Below, piece by piece: positions 28,275-36,713 of a stretch of 42,121 bases of DNA; within the stretch, counting starts at the first letter, position 1; each line of letters starts with the position of its first letter. Under the pieces are notes generated by a model. The model saw only the letters and a list, made by a program, of their open reading frames with translations. It had not been told where the DNA came from and ran no database searches. This DNA comes from Anoxybacillus sp. J5B_2022 (GTDB lineage: Bacteria > Bacillota > Bacilli > Bacillales > Anoxybacillaceae), in contig NZ_JAPSMC010000022.1 of assembly GCF_026847645.1 (NCBI RefSeq), positions 1-42,121 on the forward strand, read 5' to 3'. The position numbers were made by a program, and so were the translations under genes.

Positions 28275-28811
28275 ATGAACGAAAAACGACGTGAGATCAT
28301 TGTGCGTGAAATTGAATATTGGAAACGCTCCCGTCTTCTTCCTGAACATTATTGCGACTATTTGTTAGCGCTTTATACAGAAGGAGAAGGAACATACTCG
28401 TCTTTAAGTTCCGCCCATTCCGGACGAGGGAAATGGACAAAGATTTTCTTTATCTTGTTAATTTGTTTATTGCTGCCAGCGGGTATTCTTGTCATTTATT
28501 TTACTGAATTGTCATTCGTTTTGCAAATGCTCCTTTTATCGCTTTTTGTTGTGATTTGTCTAATCGGTTTGTGGAAGTGGCAAAAAGAAGCGTTCGTGCA
28601 TCTCCCTCTCATTAGCGGATCGTTTCTTTTATTTCTCGCCTCGGTTCGGGTTAGCGACTACTATTTTCCGAACACGACAGCTGCTTTAGCGGTGATCGTT
28701 TTTTTGAATTGCTTATTGTGGATCGTAGTTGGTGTGCGTTTTCGTTTTTTGTATTTGACGATTTCAGGAGCGCTCGGCATATTGTTGCTTGCAGGATCGT
28801 TCTTTTTCTGA
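28275..28811 (+). CDS. Hypothetical five-helix membrane protein
   Basis: I do not recognise this 178-residue protein. Its soluble N-terminus (about 1-52) contains REIEYWKRSRLLPEHYCDYL, a motif I associate loosely with other Bacillaceae membrane proteins. Five hydrophobic segments follow at about 56-76, 81-100, 109-125, 134-153 and 157-177, ending FFF. ATG 28275 has GGAAAGGT 7-14 nt upstream. It sits alone between the sigA terminator and the structured repeat block, so it appears to be an accessory insertion relative to B. subtilis. No function can be assigned. Confidence 0.75.
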   Translation: MNEKRREIIVREIEYWKRSRLLPEHYCDYLLALYTEGEGTYSSLSSAHSGRGKWTKIFFILLICLLLPAGILVIYFTELSFVLQMLLLSLFVVICLIGLWKWQKEAFVHLPLISGSFLLFLASVRVSDYYFPNTTAALAVIVFLNCLLWIVVGVRFRFLYLTISGALGILLLAGSFFF

Positions 28812-28828
28812 ATAGAACGAGAGTTGGA

Positions 28829-29100
28829 CAGTCGCCTCGCTTTTCGTGATGGTCTAGCTGCGAACTAACATCCTCCTACGCTTTTGCTTTCGCCGTTCGA
28901 CGTGCAAGCACGTCTTCGTTGAAAGCTTGCGCGTCCGTCGGATGTTTCCTTGGCTACGCCAAGGATCGTTCTTCGCTTTTCGTGTCTAGCTGCGGCTCCT
29001 AGCTCTCTTGTGCCAAGCAACCTTCCTCCGTCGAAGCAAAAAGCGCTTCTCGTCGGAAGAACGCTTGGCTTCGAGAGCTAACCAGTCGCCTCGCTTTTCG
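28829..29100. repeat. Two adjacent structured intergenic repeat units bounded by CGCTTTTCG
   Basis: CAGTCGCCTCGCTTTTCG occurs exactly at 28829-28846 and 29083-29100, and a shorter form (TTCGCTTTTCG) at 28972-28982. GTCTAGCTGCG occurs at 28852-28862 and 28984-28994. Between the borders are long stem-loops. Unit A pairs AACATCC (28867-28873) with GGATGTT (28940-28946), with inner stems GCTTTC/GAAAGC and ACGTGC/GCACGT, and then the hairpin CCTTGGC-TAC-GCCAAGG. Unit B pairs TAGCTCTC (29000-29007) with GAGAGCTA (29073-29080), with inner GCCAAGC/GCTTGGC and CTTCC/GGAAG. It resembles the GTCTAGCTGC..CGCTTTTC repeats I recall from other Bacillaceae intergenic regions. Confidence 0.8.
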
Positions 29101-29139
29101 GTGTTTTCGACGATTTTCAACGAGATTGTAGATTAGGGC

Positions 29140-29190
29140 TTTTCCTTCTTCGCGATTTACAGTAAAATAAAATTGTTTGTAGCGGTTACA
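29140..29190 (+). promoter_or_regulatory. Candidate cccA promoter with cre-like site
   Basis: TTTTCC (29140-29145), 17-nt spacer, TAAAAT (29163-29168). TTGTAGCGGTTACA (29177-29190) matches the catabolite-responsive element TGWNANCGNTNWCA at 8 of 10 fixed positions and lies just after the start site. Regulation by CcpA is inferred only. Confidence 0.35.
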
Positions 29191-29225
29191 TTTTTAGGAG
29201 TGTATACATAAGGGAGGTAAATACG

Positions 29226-29588
29226 ATGAATCGAAATCCATTGATCCCGTTTGTACTCATTATGGTATTTGGGATCGGTCTGACGATTGCTCTTTCCTTC
29301 AAAGGGCTTGGTGATGCAAAAGAGCTTGCGAGCGAGAAAAAGGGTGGCGCAAAAACAGAACAAACAGCTGCTGCGAATCCAGAAGAGTTTTATAAGCAAA
29401 CATGCAGCGCCTGTCACGGTGTAAACTATGAAGGCGGCGTTGGTCCGTCATTAAAAGGTGTTGGCAAACGGCTCTCTTTAGATCAAATTAAAGACGTCAT
29501 CCAAAATGGTCGTGGTAACATGCCAGCTGGGCTTGTTCCGGCGGACAAAGCAGACGAAATGGCGAAATGGCTATCTAAATTGCAATAA
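29226..29588 (+). CDS. cccA: Cytochrome c-550, membrane anchored
   Basis: CccA is a small c-type cytochrome carrying electrons in the respiratory chain on the outer face of the membrane. The 120-residue protein has an uncleaved N-terminal anchor (about 6-26), a charged linker, and a class I domain. The heme motif is C60-x-x-C63-H64 (CSACH), with M99 in GNMPAGLV as the axial ligand. ATG 29226 follows AAGGGAGG. It has a terminator of its own and lies between sigA and trmK, as in B. subtilis. Confidence 0.95.
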   Translation: MNRNPLIPFVLIMVFGIGLTIALSFKGLGDAKELASEKKGGAKTEQTAAANPEEFYKQTCSACHGVNYEGGVGPSLKGVGKRLSLDQIKDVIQNGRGNMPAGLVPADKADEMAKWLSKLQ

Positions 29589-29594
29589 TGCCCG

Positions 29595-29628
29595 AAATCC
29601 CTTTGCCCTAGGTGAAGGGATTTTTTGT
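29595..29628 (+). terminator. Terminator of cccA
   Basis: AAATCCCTT pairs with AAGGGATTT around an 11-nt loop, followed by TTTTG. Confidence 0.85.
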
Positions 29629-29631
29629 TTA

Positions 29632-29640
29632 TGATACAAT
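29632..29640 (+). promoter_or_regulatory. Extended -10 promoter of trmK
   Basis: TGATACAAT gives a TGn-extended -10 (TACAAT) just after the cccA terminator. No -35 match was found at 17 nt. Confidence 0.45.
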
Positions 29641-29677
29641 AGGCGGAGAAATCTTGTCGCAACGAAAGGAAGATAGG

Positions 29678-30382
29678 ATGAATGAGTTAAAGCTATCGAA
29701 GCGATTAGAAACGGTTGTTTCGTTTATCCCAAAAGGTTCGAGGTTGGCTGATATCGGCTCGGACCATGCCTATTTGCCGTGCTATGCGTATTTGCACGGA
29801 TATATTGTAGCGGCTATCGCTGGAGAAGTAGCGGATGGCCCGTTTCGTTCGGCCGAGCAGCAAGTCATCAAAACGGGATTAAGCGACGTCATTTCCGTTC
29901 GAAAAGGCGACGGTTTAGCGGTCATTGAACCGGGGGAGGTTGATTGCATTACGATCGCCGGAATGGGTGGGACGTTAATTGCCAATATTTTAGAAGCTGG
30001 AAAGTGCAAACTGCCAGGGGTGCAACGGCTTATTTTGCAGCCGAATGTCGGCGCTCATGTCGTCCGAACATGGTTAATGGACAACGGCTGGGAATTGATC
30101 GCAGAACGGATTTTAGAAGAAGAGGGGCAAATTTACGAAGTGTTGGTGGCGGAAAAAGGGGAGCCCCATAAACCGTACCGTCATCTCGAAGTAGAGCTGC
30201 TAGTCGGTCCATTTTTGCGCCAAGAACGGAGCGATGTCTTCTTAAAAAAATGGCGCAAAGAAATAGAACATTGGAAACGGATTATTGCCGAGCTAGAAGA
30301 AAAGGCAACGACACCGGAAGGTATGGCAAAAAAAGCAGAACTGGAGCGAAAAATTCAGCTAGTTGAGGAGGTATTGCGATGA
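29678..30382 (+). CDS. trmK: tRNA (adenine22-N1)-methyltransferase TrmK
   Basis: TrmK makes m1A22 in bacterial tRNAs using S-adenosylmethionine. The 234-residue product has a Rossmann-type domain with motif I LADIGSDHAYLP, DCITIAGMGG and LILQPNVG, followed by a C-terminal coiled coil (about 185-232). ATG 29678 (MNELKLSKRLETV) has GAAAGGAAGAT upstream; an upstream in-frame start lies inside the cccA terminator. Its stop overlaps the yqfO start (ATGA), so the two are translationally coupled. Confidence 0.94.
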   Translation: MNELKLSKRLETVVSFIPKGSRLADIGSDHAYLPCYAYLHGYIVAAIAGEVADGPFRSAEQQVIKTGLSDVISVRKGDGLAVIEPGEVDCITIAGMGGTLIANILEAGKCKLPGVQRLILQPNVGAHVVRTWLMDNGWELIAERILEEEGQIYEVLVAEKGEPHKPYRHLEVELLVGPFLRQERSDVFLKKWRKEIEHWKRIIAELEEKATTPEGMAKKAELERKIQLVEEVLR

Positions 30383-31500
30383 GTAAAATTCCAAACGGGT
30401 ACGAAATCATTCAATTGTTTGAGCAATTTGCACCGAAACATTTAGCGATGGAGGGAGATCCGATTGGCTTGCAAATCGGCACGCTCAACAAGCCGATTCA
30501 TACGGTGATGATTGCGCTCGATGTGCTCGAAGAAGTAGTCGACGAGGCGATTGCGAAAAAGGTCGATCTCATCATTGCCCACCATCCACCGCTTTATCGT
30601 CCGCTCAAACAAATCGTTACCGATCAAGCGCAAGGGCGAATCGTGGCGAAATGTTTGAAACATGATATTGCGATTTATGCGGCGCATACGAATCTTGATA
30701 TCGCGGAAGGCGGAGTCAACGATTGGCTTGCAGAAGCGCTTGGATTGCAAGAAGTCGACGTGCTCGTGCCGACATATGAGGAGGCGTTGAAAAAATTGGT
30801 TGTTTACGTTCCGGAAACGCATGCTAGCGCTGTTCGAGAAGCGATCGGGAGCGCCGGCGCCGGGCATATTGGAAACTATAGCCATTGCACGTTTAATAGC
30901 CGCGGCATCGGCACGTTTTTGCCGGAAGAAGGAGCGAACCCGTTCATCGGAAAAAAGGGTGAGCTTGAAGAAGTGGAAGAAGTGCGGGTGGAAACGATTT
31001 TCCCAGCCTCTTTGCAAAAAAAAGTGATTGCCGCAATGTTGAAGGCACACCCATACGAAGAAGTGGCATATGACGTTTATCCGTTAGAAAATAAAGGACG
31101 GATATGGGGATTAGGTCGCATCGGGCGTCTTCACGAAGAGATGACGCTCGGCGCATTTGCCGAACATGTCAAAAAAGCGTTGGACGTTCCGGCGGTGCGC
31201 GTTGTCGGGAACGTACAGGAGAAGGTGAAAAAAGTAGCGGTCGTTGGCGGTGATGGAAATAAATATATTCGCCAAGCGAAAATGAGCGGAGCAGATGTTT
31301 ATGTCACGGGAGATGTGTATTACCACGTCGCTCATGATGCAATGGCAATGGGCCTTAAGATCGTCGACCCAGGACATCATGTCGAAAAAGTGATGAAGCA
31401 AGGGGTGGCGCGCTTTTTAGAGCAAGCATTTACGAAACAAAAATGGTCAACGGATGTTTACACATCGAACGTCCATACCGATCCGTTTACGTTTTTATAA
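30379..31500 (+). CDS. yqfO: NIF3/DUF34 family protein YqfO
   Basis: NIF3 proteins are dimetal proteins of uncertain function, often annotated as GTP cyclohydrolase I type 2. The 373-residue product has the N-terminal metal half (IIAHHPP, AAHTNLD), a PII-like insert at about 130-230 as in YqfO and YbgI-long forms, and the C-terminal half (VAVVGGDG, TGDVYYHVAHDA, VDPGHHVEK). Length equals the B. subtilis form. Its start lies in the trmK stop. Confidence 0.93.
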   Translation: MSKIPNGYEIIQLFEQFAPKHLAMEGDPIGLQIGTLNKPIHTVMIALDVLEEVVDEAIAKKVDLIIAHHPPLYRPLKQIVTDQAQGRIVAKCLKHDIAIYAAHTNLDIAEGGVNDWLAEALGLQEVDVLVPTYEEALKKLVVYVPETHASAVREAIGSAGAGHIGNYSHCTFNSRGIGTFLPEEGANPFIGKKGELEEVEEVRVETIFPASLQKKVIAAMLKAHPYEEVAYDVYPLENKGRIWGLGRIGRLHEEMTLGAFAEHVKKALDVPAVRVVGNVQEKVKKVAVVGGDGNKYIRQAKMSGADVYVTGDVYYHVAHDAMAMGLKIVDPGHHVEKVMKQGVARFLEQAFTKQKWSTDVYTSNVHTDPFTFL

Positions 31501-31502
31501 AA

Positions 31503-31530
31503 AAAGGGTGTCCCTCGCTGGACACCCTTT
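31503..31530. terminator. Bidirectional terminator between yqfO and ispH
   Basis: AAAGGGTGTCC pairs perfectly with GGACACCCTTT (11 bp) around CTCGCT. T-rich tracts follow on both strands, the better one on the minus strand for ispH. Confidence 0.85.
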
Positions 31531-31534
31531 CGTT

Positions 31535-32482
31535 CTATTGCTGTTTCGCTTTGACTTTCGGCAAAATTTTTTGTAATGGCACTTTTCGTTCGCGTTTCCA
31601 TGTATCAGGATTGTTTGGATCAAATTGTTCGAGAAAGTCGATCACTTCTTTCGTGATGGGCGTTGGTGTTGACGCGCCGGCGGTGACGGCGACTTTTTTG
31701 GCGTCTTTAATCCAGTCAATCTCGATTTCGGTCACGTCAGCGACGCGGTACGCTTTCGTTCCGGCGATTTCTTCCGATACTTGCGCCAGCCGGTTCGAGT
31801 TATTGCTTTTTGGGTCGCCCACGACAATCGTTACGTCCGCTTCTTTTGCTTGCTCGGCCACCGCTTCTTGACGGAGCTGCGTCGCTAGGCAAATTTCTTT
31901 ATGCATTTCGACGTGCGGATATTTTTCTTTCACTTTTTCCATAATGTGAGCCACGTCCCATTGGCTCATCGTTGTTTGGTTGGTGACCATGATTTTTTCG
32001 TTTGCAATCGCAAGGTTTTCGACATCGGCGACTGTTTCGACGAGATGAATATGAATCGGATCAATGCCGACCGCTCCTTCTGGCTCCGGATGGCCTTTTT
32101 TGCCGATGTAGATGATTTCATAGCCTTTTTCTAGTTTTTCGCGAATTAAGTCGTGTGTTTTTGTCACATCTGGACATGTCGCGTCAATGGTGACGAGCCC
32201 TTTTTCGCGGGCGCGTTTTTTTACCTCTGGAGACACGCCGTGAGCGGTAAAAATAACGGTTCCGTGATCAATTTTTTCCAAAATCTCCAACCGGTTTTCG
32301 CCATCGAGTGTAATGATGCCTTCTTCCGCGAACGCATCGGTGACATGTTTATTATGAACGATCATGCCTAAAATGTAGATCGGCCTTGGTAATGTTGGGT
32401 CTAATGCGACATTTCGCGCAATCACCATCGCATCGACAACGCCATAGCAATAGCCGCGCGGCGTAATTTTAATGACTTCCAT
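31535..32482 (-). CDS. ispH: 4-hydroxy-3-methylbut-2-enyl diphosphate reductase IspH
   Basis: IspH performs the last step of the MEP isoprenoid pathway, giving IPP and DMAPP. The 315-residue protein keeps the three cluster cysteines C12, C103 and C198, and the substrate motifs THDLI and TNQTTMS. The family's HG motif (FTAHGVSP) and the ASTP segment ([11 protein letters not shown]) are also present. ATG 32482 follows GGGAGGAAAAC. Its partner ispG lies 7.5 kb away in the window; both are on the minus strand. Confidence 0.97.
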   Translation of the reverse strand: MEVIKITPRGYCYGVVDAMVIARNVALDPTLPRPIYILGMIVHNKHVTDAFAEEGIITLDGENRLEILEKIDHGTVIFTAHGVSPEVKKRAREKGLVTIDATCPDVTKTHDLIREKLEKGYEIIYIGKKGHPEPEGAVGIDPIHIHLVETVADVENLAIANEKIMVTNQTTMSQWDVAHIMEKVKEKYPHVEMHKEICLATQLRQEAVAEQAKEADVTIVVGDPKSNNSNRLAQVSEEIAGTKAYRVADVTEIEIDWIKDAKKVAVTAGASTPTPITKEVIDFLEQFDPNNPDTWKRERKVPLQKILPKVKAKQQ

Positions 32483-32518
32483 CGGTTTTCCTCCCTCACT
32501 GCGCCGTTTACAAACTTT

Positions 32519-32547
32519 ATTATACCGGAGAAAGAGGGAGAAGACAA
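32519..32547 (-). promoter_or_regulatory. SigA promoter of ispH
   Basis: On the minus strand, TTGTCT (32547-32542), 17-nt spacer, TATAAT (32524-32519). The start site would be about 30 nt from the ispH ATG. It lies in the short gap after yqfQ. Confidence 0.65.
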
Positions 32548-32554
32548 AAAAGAA

Positions 32555-33061
32555 CTAAATATAAAGCTTCGGAACGGACGGCTTTGGTTCGTTTCGCCGC
32601 TTTTCTTTCGCCGGTTGCGTCGCCTTTGGGAGTTCGCGTGGAGCCGGTTGCTTTTCTTTTTTGTCGTCTGTTTTTTCTTCGCTCTTTTCTTCACTGTTAT
32701 CGGTTGTTTTGAGCTCTTTCCATATTTTCATCATCGCTGGCAAGTTTTTGACGAGCGGTCCGTACTGCTGTACCATCGGCATGACGTTTTGGGCGATGCC
32801 AAGCATTTTCTGGACATTTGTCAGCATCCCGCTAATTCCTCCACCTGTGGCGCTTGTGCTGCTAGCGGCATTTTGCATTGGTGTCAATGCGGCAAAAGGA
32901 GAGGATGGCATCGCTGGGCCTCTCGAAAACAGCCGCGATAAAAATCCGCCTCCTGTTGTTGGCGGTGTGGCGTATGGGGGGAGCGAACGCGCCGGGAACG
33001 AGGAGCGAGGAAACGGAAACGGTCGCGTTGCCGGAGGGGGGAACATTGGTGGTCTCATCAT
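32555..33061 (-). CDS. yqfQ: YqfQ-like (VrrA-like) proline-rich protein
   Basis: The 168-residue protein has a Pro/Arg-rich, low-complexity N-terminus (MFPPPATRPFPFPRSSFP), a Gly/Ser middle, and a conserved helical core (GISGMLTNVQKMLGIAQNVM, then QQYGPLVKNLPAMM). A long charged Lys/Glu tail follows, ending SVPKLYI. This fits the YqfQ family, which includes the repeat-variable VrrA of Bacillus anthracis; the function is unknown. ATG 33061 follows AAAGGAGG. A SigK-type promoter match lies upstream, suggesting late mother-cell expression. Confidence 0.8.
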   Translation of the reverse strand: MMRPPMFPPPATRPFPFPRSSFPARSLPPYATPPTTGGGFLSRLFSRGPAMPSSPFAALTPMQNAASSTSATGGGISGMLTNVQKMLGIAQNVMPMVQQYGPLVKNLPAMMKIWKELKTTDNSEEKSEEKTDDKKEKQPAPRELPKATQPAKEKRRNEPKPSVPKLYI

Positions 33062-33096
33062 CTTTTTTCCTCCTTTCTAAAAATGGATTTCTATCA

Positions 33097-33125
33097 TACA
33101 ATATGCGAACATCACGGAAAATGTT
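33097..33125 (-). promoter_or_regulatory. Candidate SigK promoter of yqfQ
   Basis: On the minus strand, AACA (33125-33122), 16-nt spacer, CATATTGTA (33105-33097). This fits the SigK pattern mACm-N16/17-CATAnnnTA exactly. The -35 element is short, so a chance match is possible. A weaker SigA -10 (TATGAT) overlaps it. Confidence 0.4.
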
Positions 33126-33149
33126 TTTCATTTAGACAAGTGCCTATTG

Positions 33150-33179
33150 TTGCGGGAAGAAGCGAAAATCAGCTATAAT
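33150..33179 (+). promoter_or_regulatory. SigA promoter of cshB
   Basis: TTGCGG (33150-33155), 18-nt spacer, TATAAT (33174-33179), about 50 nt before the cshB start and divergent from yqfQ. Confidence 0.6.
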
Positions 33180-33228
33180 GATGAATCGGGTTTGTTTGCT
33201 GGCATAGCCAATGAAAGGAGATGAGAGT

Positions 33229-34539
33229 GTGAAAGAAACGTTGTTTGAACGGTTTTCGTTTCAGCCTTTTATTATAGAAGCGATTAAACAGCTCGGGTTT
33301 TACAAACCGACGGAAATTCAAGAGCGGCTCATTCCAAGCATCCTCCGCGGCGAAAGCGTGATCGGGCAATCGCAAACAGGAACAGGAAAGACGCATGCTT
33401 ATTTGTTGCCGATCATCGAAAAAATGGAGCCGTCACGTGAGGAAGTGCAGGCGGTCATTACCGCACCAACAAGGGAATTAGCGACGCAAATTTACCACGA
33501 AGTGTTAAAAATAACGAAACATTGCCCGCCAGACGCACCGATTACGGCCCGCTGCTTTATCGGTGGAACCGATAAACAAAAGGCGATTGAAAAATTAAAA
33601 AAACAGCCGCACATTGTCATTGGAACGCCAGGGAGAATTAACGATTTAATTCGCGAGCAAGCGTTGTTTGTCCATACCGCATCGACATTAGTCGTCGATG
33701 AAGCAGATTTAATGCTTGATATGGGCTTTATTGTCGACGTTGATCGAATTGCTGCAAGAATGCCGCAACAGTTACAAATGCTTGTTTTTTCGGCGACCAT
33801 TCCGGAGAAGTTAAAGCCGTTTTTGAAAAAGTATATGGAGAACCCGAAATATGTTCATGTCGCACCGAAGCAAGTAGCGGCAGAGAAAATCGAGCATGTG
33901 CTTGTCCCGCTTCGCCATCGTGATAAAATAAAATTATTGTACGATATGCTCGTAGCGTATAATCCATATTTGGCGATCGTATTTACGAATACGAAAAAAC
34001 GAGCGGATGAAGTGGCGGATGCGTTAAGTGAAAAAGGGTTAAAAGTAGGGATTTTGCACGGTGATTTAACGCCGAGGGAACGTAAAAAAATGATGAAGCA
34101 AATTCGTGATCTTGAGTTCCAATATATTGTCGCTACGGACTTAGCCGCTCGCGGCATCGACATCGAAGGTGTCAGCCACGTCATTAACTACGAATTGCCG
34201 CACGATTTAGATTTTTACGTTCATCGTGTCGGCCGGACGGCGCGCGCTGGCTATACAGGGATTGCGGTTACGATTTATGAACCTTCAGACCAAGATACGT
34301 TGACAAAGCTCGAGAAAAAAGGAATTGCGTTTACGCACCGCGATCTTGTGCGCGGCGAATGGGAAGAACTAGCGCCATGGAACCAGCGCAGCAAGCGGGC
34401 AAAACAAGACAGCGAAATCGAACAGCTACTGAAAAAAGCGGTGAAAAAATCGAAACAAGTAAAGCCGGGATATAAGAAAAAATTACAAGAACAAATCGAA
34501 AAACAGAAGAAAAAGCTCCGTCGCTTAAAGAAAAAATAA
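33229..34539 (+). CDS. cshB: DEAD-box RNA helicase CshB
   Basis: CshB is an RNA helicase linked to cold adaptation and RNA turnover. The 436-residue protein shows the Q motif (GFYKPTEIQ), SQTGTGKT, PTRELA, TPGR, VVDEADLM, SATI, then the second domain with HGDL, ARGID and HRVGRTAR. It ends in a highly basic tail (GYKKKLQEQIEKQKKKLRRL). The start is GTG 33229 (VKETLFERF): AAAGGAGATGA at 33214-33224 gives correct spacing, while ATG 33211 lies ahead of it. nfo follows after 30 nt. Confidence 0.95.
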   Translation: MKETLFERFSFQPFIIEAIKQLGFYKPTEIQERLIPSILRGESVIGQSQTGTGKTHAYLLPIIEKMEPSREEVQAVITAPTRELATQIYHEVLKITKHCPPDAPITARCFIGGTDKQKAIEKLKKQPHIVIGTPGRINDLIREQALFVHTASTLVVDEADLMLDMGFIVDVDRIAARMPQQLQMLVFSATIPEKLKPFLKKYMENPKYVHVAPKQVAAEKIEHVLVPLRHRDKIKLLYDMLVAYNPYLAIVFTNTKKRADEVADALSEKGLKVGILHGDLTPRERKKMMKQIRDLEFQYIVATDLAARGIDIEGVSHVINYELPHDLDFYVHRVGRTARAGYTGIAVTIYEPSDQDTLTKLEKKGIAFTHRDLVRGEWEELAPWNQRSKRAKQDSEIEQLLKKAVKKSKQVKPGYKKKLQEQIEKQKKKLRRLKKK

Positions 34540-34569
34540 AGGCGGCATTGAAAAGAAGGGGAGATGGAG

Positions 34570-35469
34570 ATGTTGAAAATTGGTTCGCACGTATCGATGA
34601 GCGGAAAAAAGATGTTGCTCGCCGCGAGTGAAGAAGCGGTTTCTTACGGAGCAAATACGTTTATGATTTATACGGGCGCGCCGCAAAATACGAGGCGAAA
34701 AAAGATTGAAGAACTGAACATTGAAGCGGGGCTTGCCCATATGAAAGAGCACGGCATTGACGAAATTGTCGTGCATGCTCCTTATATTATTAACATCGGC
34801 AATACGGTAAATGCAGATACGTTTCGGCTTGGGGTCGATTTTTTAGGCGATGAAATTGAACGGACGGCGGCCATCGGTGCCAAACAAATCGTTCTTCATC
34901 CGGGCGCACACGTCGGGGCAGGAGTGGATGCCGGCATTGCAAAAATTATCGAAGGATTAAACGAAGTGATCACGCGCGAACAACCTGTGCAAATCGCTTT
35001 AGAAACAATGGCTGGAAAAGGGTCGGAATGTGGCAGTCGCTTTGAAGAGCTGGCAAAAATCATCGACGGTGTTGTGCATAACGACAAATTATCGGTTTGC
35101 TTTGATACGTGCCACGTTCACGATGCTGGCTATAATATCGTCGACGATTTTGACGGGGTATTAGAGGAATTTGATAAAGTCATTGGTTTGGAGCGGTTAA
35201 AAGTGCTGCATATTAACGACAGTAAAAATCCACGCGGCAGCCGGAAAGACCGCCATGAAAACATCGGTTTCGGCCATATCGGCTTTCAGGCGCTCAATTA
35301 TATCGTTCATCATCCGAGCCTCGCTGACATTCCGAAAATTTTAGAAACGCCATATGTTGGTGATGATAAAAACGAGAAAAAGCCGCCATACCGCTTTGAA
35401 ATTGCAATGCTGCGCGCGCAAACGTTCGATGAAGAAGTGTTAGAAAAAATTAAGCGATCTCCTGTGTGA
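34570..35469 (+). CDS. nfo: Endonuclease IV (AP endonuclease Nfo)
   Basis: Nfo cleaves abasic sites in DNA; in Bacillus it contributes to spore DNA repair. The 299-residue TIM barrel starts [18 protein letters not shown] and carries the zinc-site motifs [64 protein letters not shown] and LETPY. ATG 34570 has AAGGGGAG 7 nt upstream; ATG 34564 is too close to it. The last codons lie inside the bidirectional terminator shared with yqfT. Confidence 0.97.
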   Translation: MLKIGSHVSMSGKKMLLAASEEAVSYGANTFMIYTGAPQNTRRKKIEELNIEAGLAHMKEHGIDEIVVHAPYIINIGNTVNADTFRLGVDFLGDEIERTAAIGAKQIVLHPGAHVGAGVDAGIAKIIEGLNEVITREQPVQIALETMAGKGSECGSRFEELAKIIDGVVHNDKLSVCFDTCHVHDAGYNIVDDFDGVLEEFDKVIGLERLKVLHINDSKNPRGSRKDRHENIGFGHIGFQALNYIVHHPSLADIPKILETPYVGDDKNEKKPPYRFEIAMLRAQTFDEEVLEKIKRSPV

Positions 35470-35485
35470 GATCGCCTATTTTTTG
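35454..35485. terminator. Bidirectional terminator between nfo and yqfT
   Basis: GCGATCTC pairs perfectly with GAGATCGC around CTGTGT. TATTTTTTG follows on the plus strand, and TTAATTTTTT on the minus strand. The nfo stop codon lies at the loop/stem border. Confidence 0.85.
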
Positions 35486-35736
35486 TTTACAAATTTTAGA
35501 AACAGTTCATTCGCTTGTTTGGCCGTTTGTGGGGACGTAATTTTGGCTAGTTCCCGCACCCATTTTGCTCGTTCTTGTGGGTTGAACACATCGATTTTAT
35601 TTGTGCGGGCGATTTGAATGATTTTCTTTGCCTCCTCGATCGTTAGCGGGATGCCATAATCGCGACTATAGGATACAAGTTCTTCCGGAGTAATCGTTTT
35701 TATTTTTTGATTAATGAGTTGCTGGTAAAGGTTCAT
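35476..35736 (-). CDS. yqfT: YqfT family protein (DUF2624)
   Basis: The 86-residue helical protein (LINQKIKTITPEELVSYSRD, then EEAKKIIQIARTNKIDVFNP, ITSPQTAKQANELFLKFV) matches DUF2624 in length, pattern and position after nfo. The function is unknown. The minus-strand ATG 35736 is preceded by AAAGGAGG. The TSPQTA segment is the most conserved part as I recall it. Confidence 0.82.
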   Translation of the reverse strand: MNLYQQLINQKIKTITPEELVSYSRDYGIPLTIEEAKKIIQIARTNKIDVFNPQERAKWVRELAKITSPQTAKQANELFLKFVNKK

Positions 35737-35765
35737 GCTAGCGCCTCCTTTCCATCTATGTGTAT

Positions 35766-35798
35766 CGTATGAAGCAAAGACGAAGAATGTGTTATAGT
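35766..35798 (+). promoter_or_regulatory. Candidate promoter(s) of yqfU
   Basis: TGTTATAGT (35790-35798) is a TGn-extended SigA -10 (TATAGT) without a good -35. Alternatively, CGTATG (35766-35771) fits the SigG -35 YGHATR exactly, with TGTTATA (35790-35796) as a 5-of-7 -10 at 18 nt. The two readings cannot be separated by eye. Confidence 0.35.
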
Positions 35799-35825
35799 AT
35801 AAGAAAAGAAAAAGGGGGAGTAAGA

Positions 35826-36707
35826 TTGATCCAGAAGCAGCATAAAAAAGAAAGTACCGGACGTGTTTTATACCGTTTGTTGCTCATTTTGTTTGGGGCG
35901 TCATTGGCAGCGCTCGCCATCGAGCGATTTTTAGTGCCGAATCAAATAATTGACGGGGGAATTATCGGAATTTCGCTCATTTTAGATTATATTTTGCCGG
36001 AAAAATGGTCGTTTCTTAACTTTGCGACGCTTGTTGTACTGTTGAACGCGCCGTTTATGTATTACGGCTATAAGCAAATCGGAAAGACGTTTATGTTCTC
36101 GTCTATTTTCGGCATTGTTTGCTTAGCAGTTGTGGAGCGGGCGTTGCACCGTTTAACGCCGCTGACAAATGAGCCGATTTTAGCAACCGTTTTTGGCGGC
36201 CTTACGTTAGGAGTGGGTGTTGGACTAGTCATTCGTCATGGTGGTTCGTTGGACGGTACGGAAATTTTAGGAATTCTATTGACAAAAAAATTGCCGTTTT
36301 CCGTCGGTGAGTTTGTCATGTTTATGAATATTTTTATTTTCGGCTGGGCCGCATTTGTGTTCGGGTTAGAGCAAGCGATGTATTCGGTGATGACGTACTA
36401 CATTGCGTTTAAAACGATTGATACCGTCATCGAAGGATTAGATGAAACGAAGGCGGTGATTATCGTGTCTGATCAGTATGAAGACATATCCGATGCGATT
36501 TTGCATCGGCTTGGGCGCGGCACGACGAAATTGCAAGGAAAAGGCGGCTATACGGATGCGCCAAAGGAAGTCATTTATGCGGTCGTGACGCGACTTGAAT
36601 TGACGAAGCTAAAAGCGATTGTATACGAATTGGATCCGAACGCATTTATAACGATTATGAACACGCATGAAGTGAGAGGTGCGAAGTTTAAGTCCGCGAT
36701 TCATTGA
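35826..36707 (+). CDS. yqfU: YitT family membrane protein YqfU
   Basis: The 293-residue protein has a YitT_membrane domain with five to six hydrophobic segments (about 15-190), including the signatures [11 protein letters not shown] and [13 protein letters not shown]-terminal cytosolic DUF2179 domain follows ([35 protein letters not shown]). Substrate and role are unknown. The start is TTG 35826: AAAGGGGGAG ends 5 nt upstream, while ATG 35760 precedes the predicted promoter. It is followed by the zinc operon. Confidence 0.9.
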   Translation: MIQKQHKKESTGRVLYRLLLILFGASLAALAIERFLVPNQIIDGGIIGISLILDYILPEKWSFLNFATLVVLLNAPFMYYGYKQIGKTFMFSSIFGIVCLAVVERALHRLTPLTNEPILATVFGGLTLGVGVGLVIRHGGSLDGTEILGILLTKKLPFSVGEFVMFMNIFIFGWAAFVFGLEQAMYSVMTYYIAFKTIDTVIEGLDETKAVIIVSDQYEDISDAILHRLGRGTTKLQGKGGYTDAPKEVIYAVVTRLELTKLKAIVYELDPNAFITIMNTHEVRGAKFKSAIH

Positions 36708-36713
36708 CGTTCG

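Noticed and set aside
28829-29100. CRISPR array or tRNA cluster in the structured block
   Set aside because: There are only two to three border copies with unequal, hairpin-forming interiors, and no cloverleaf or regular spacer pattern.
32615-33135. Several plus-strand frames antisense to yqfQ
   Set aside because: They arise from the low-complexity Pro/Lys/Glu coding of yqfQ. The minus-strand frame has the ribosome binding site, the promoter and the family match.
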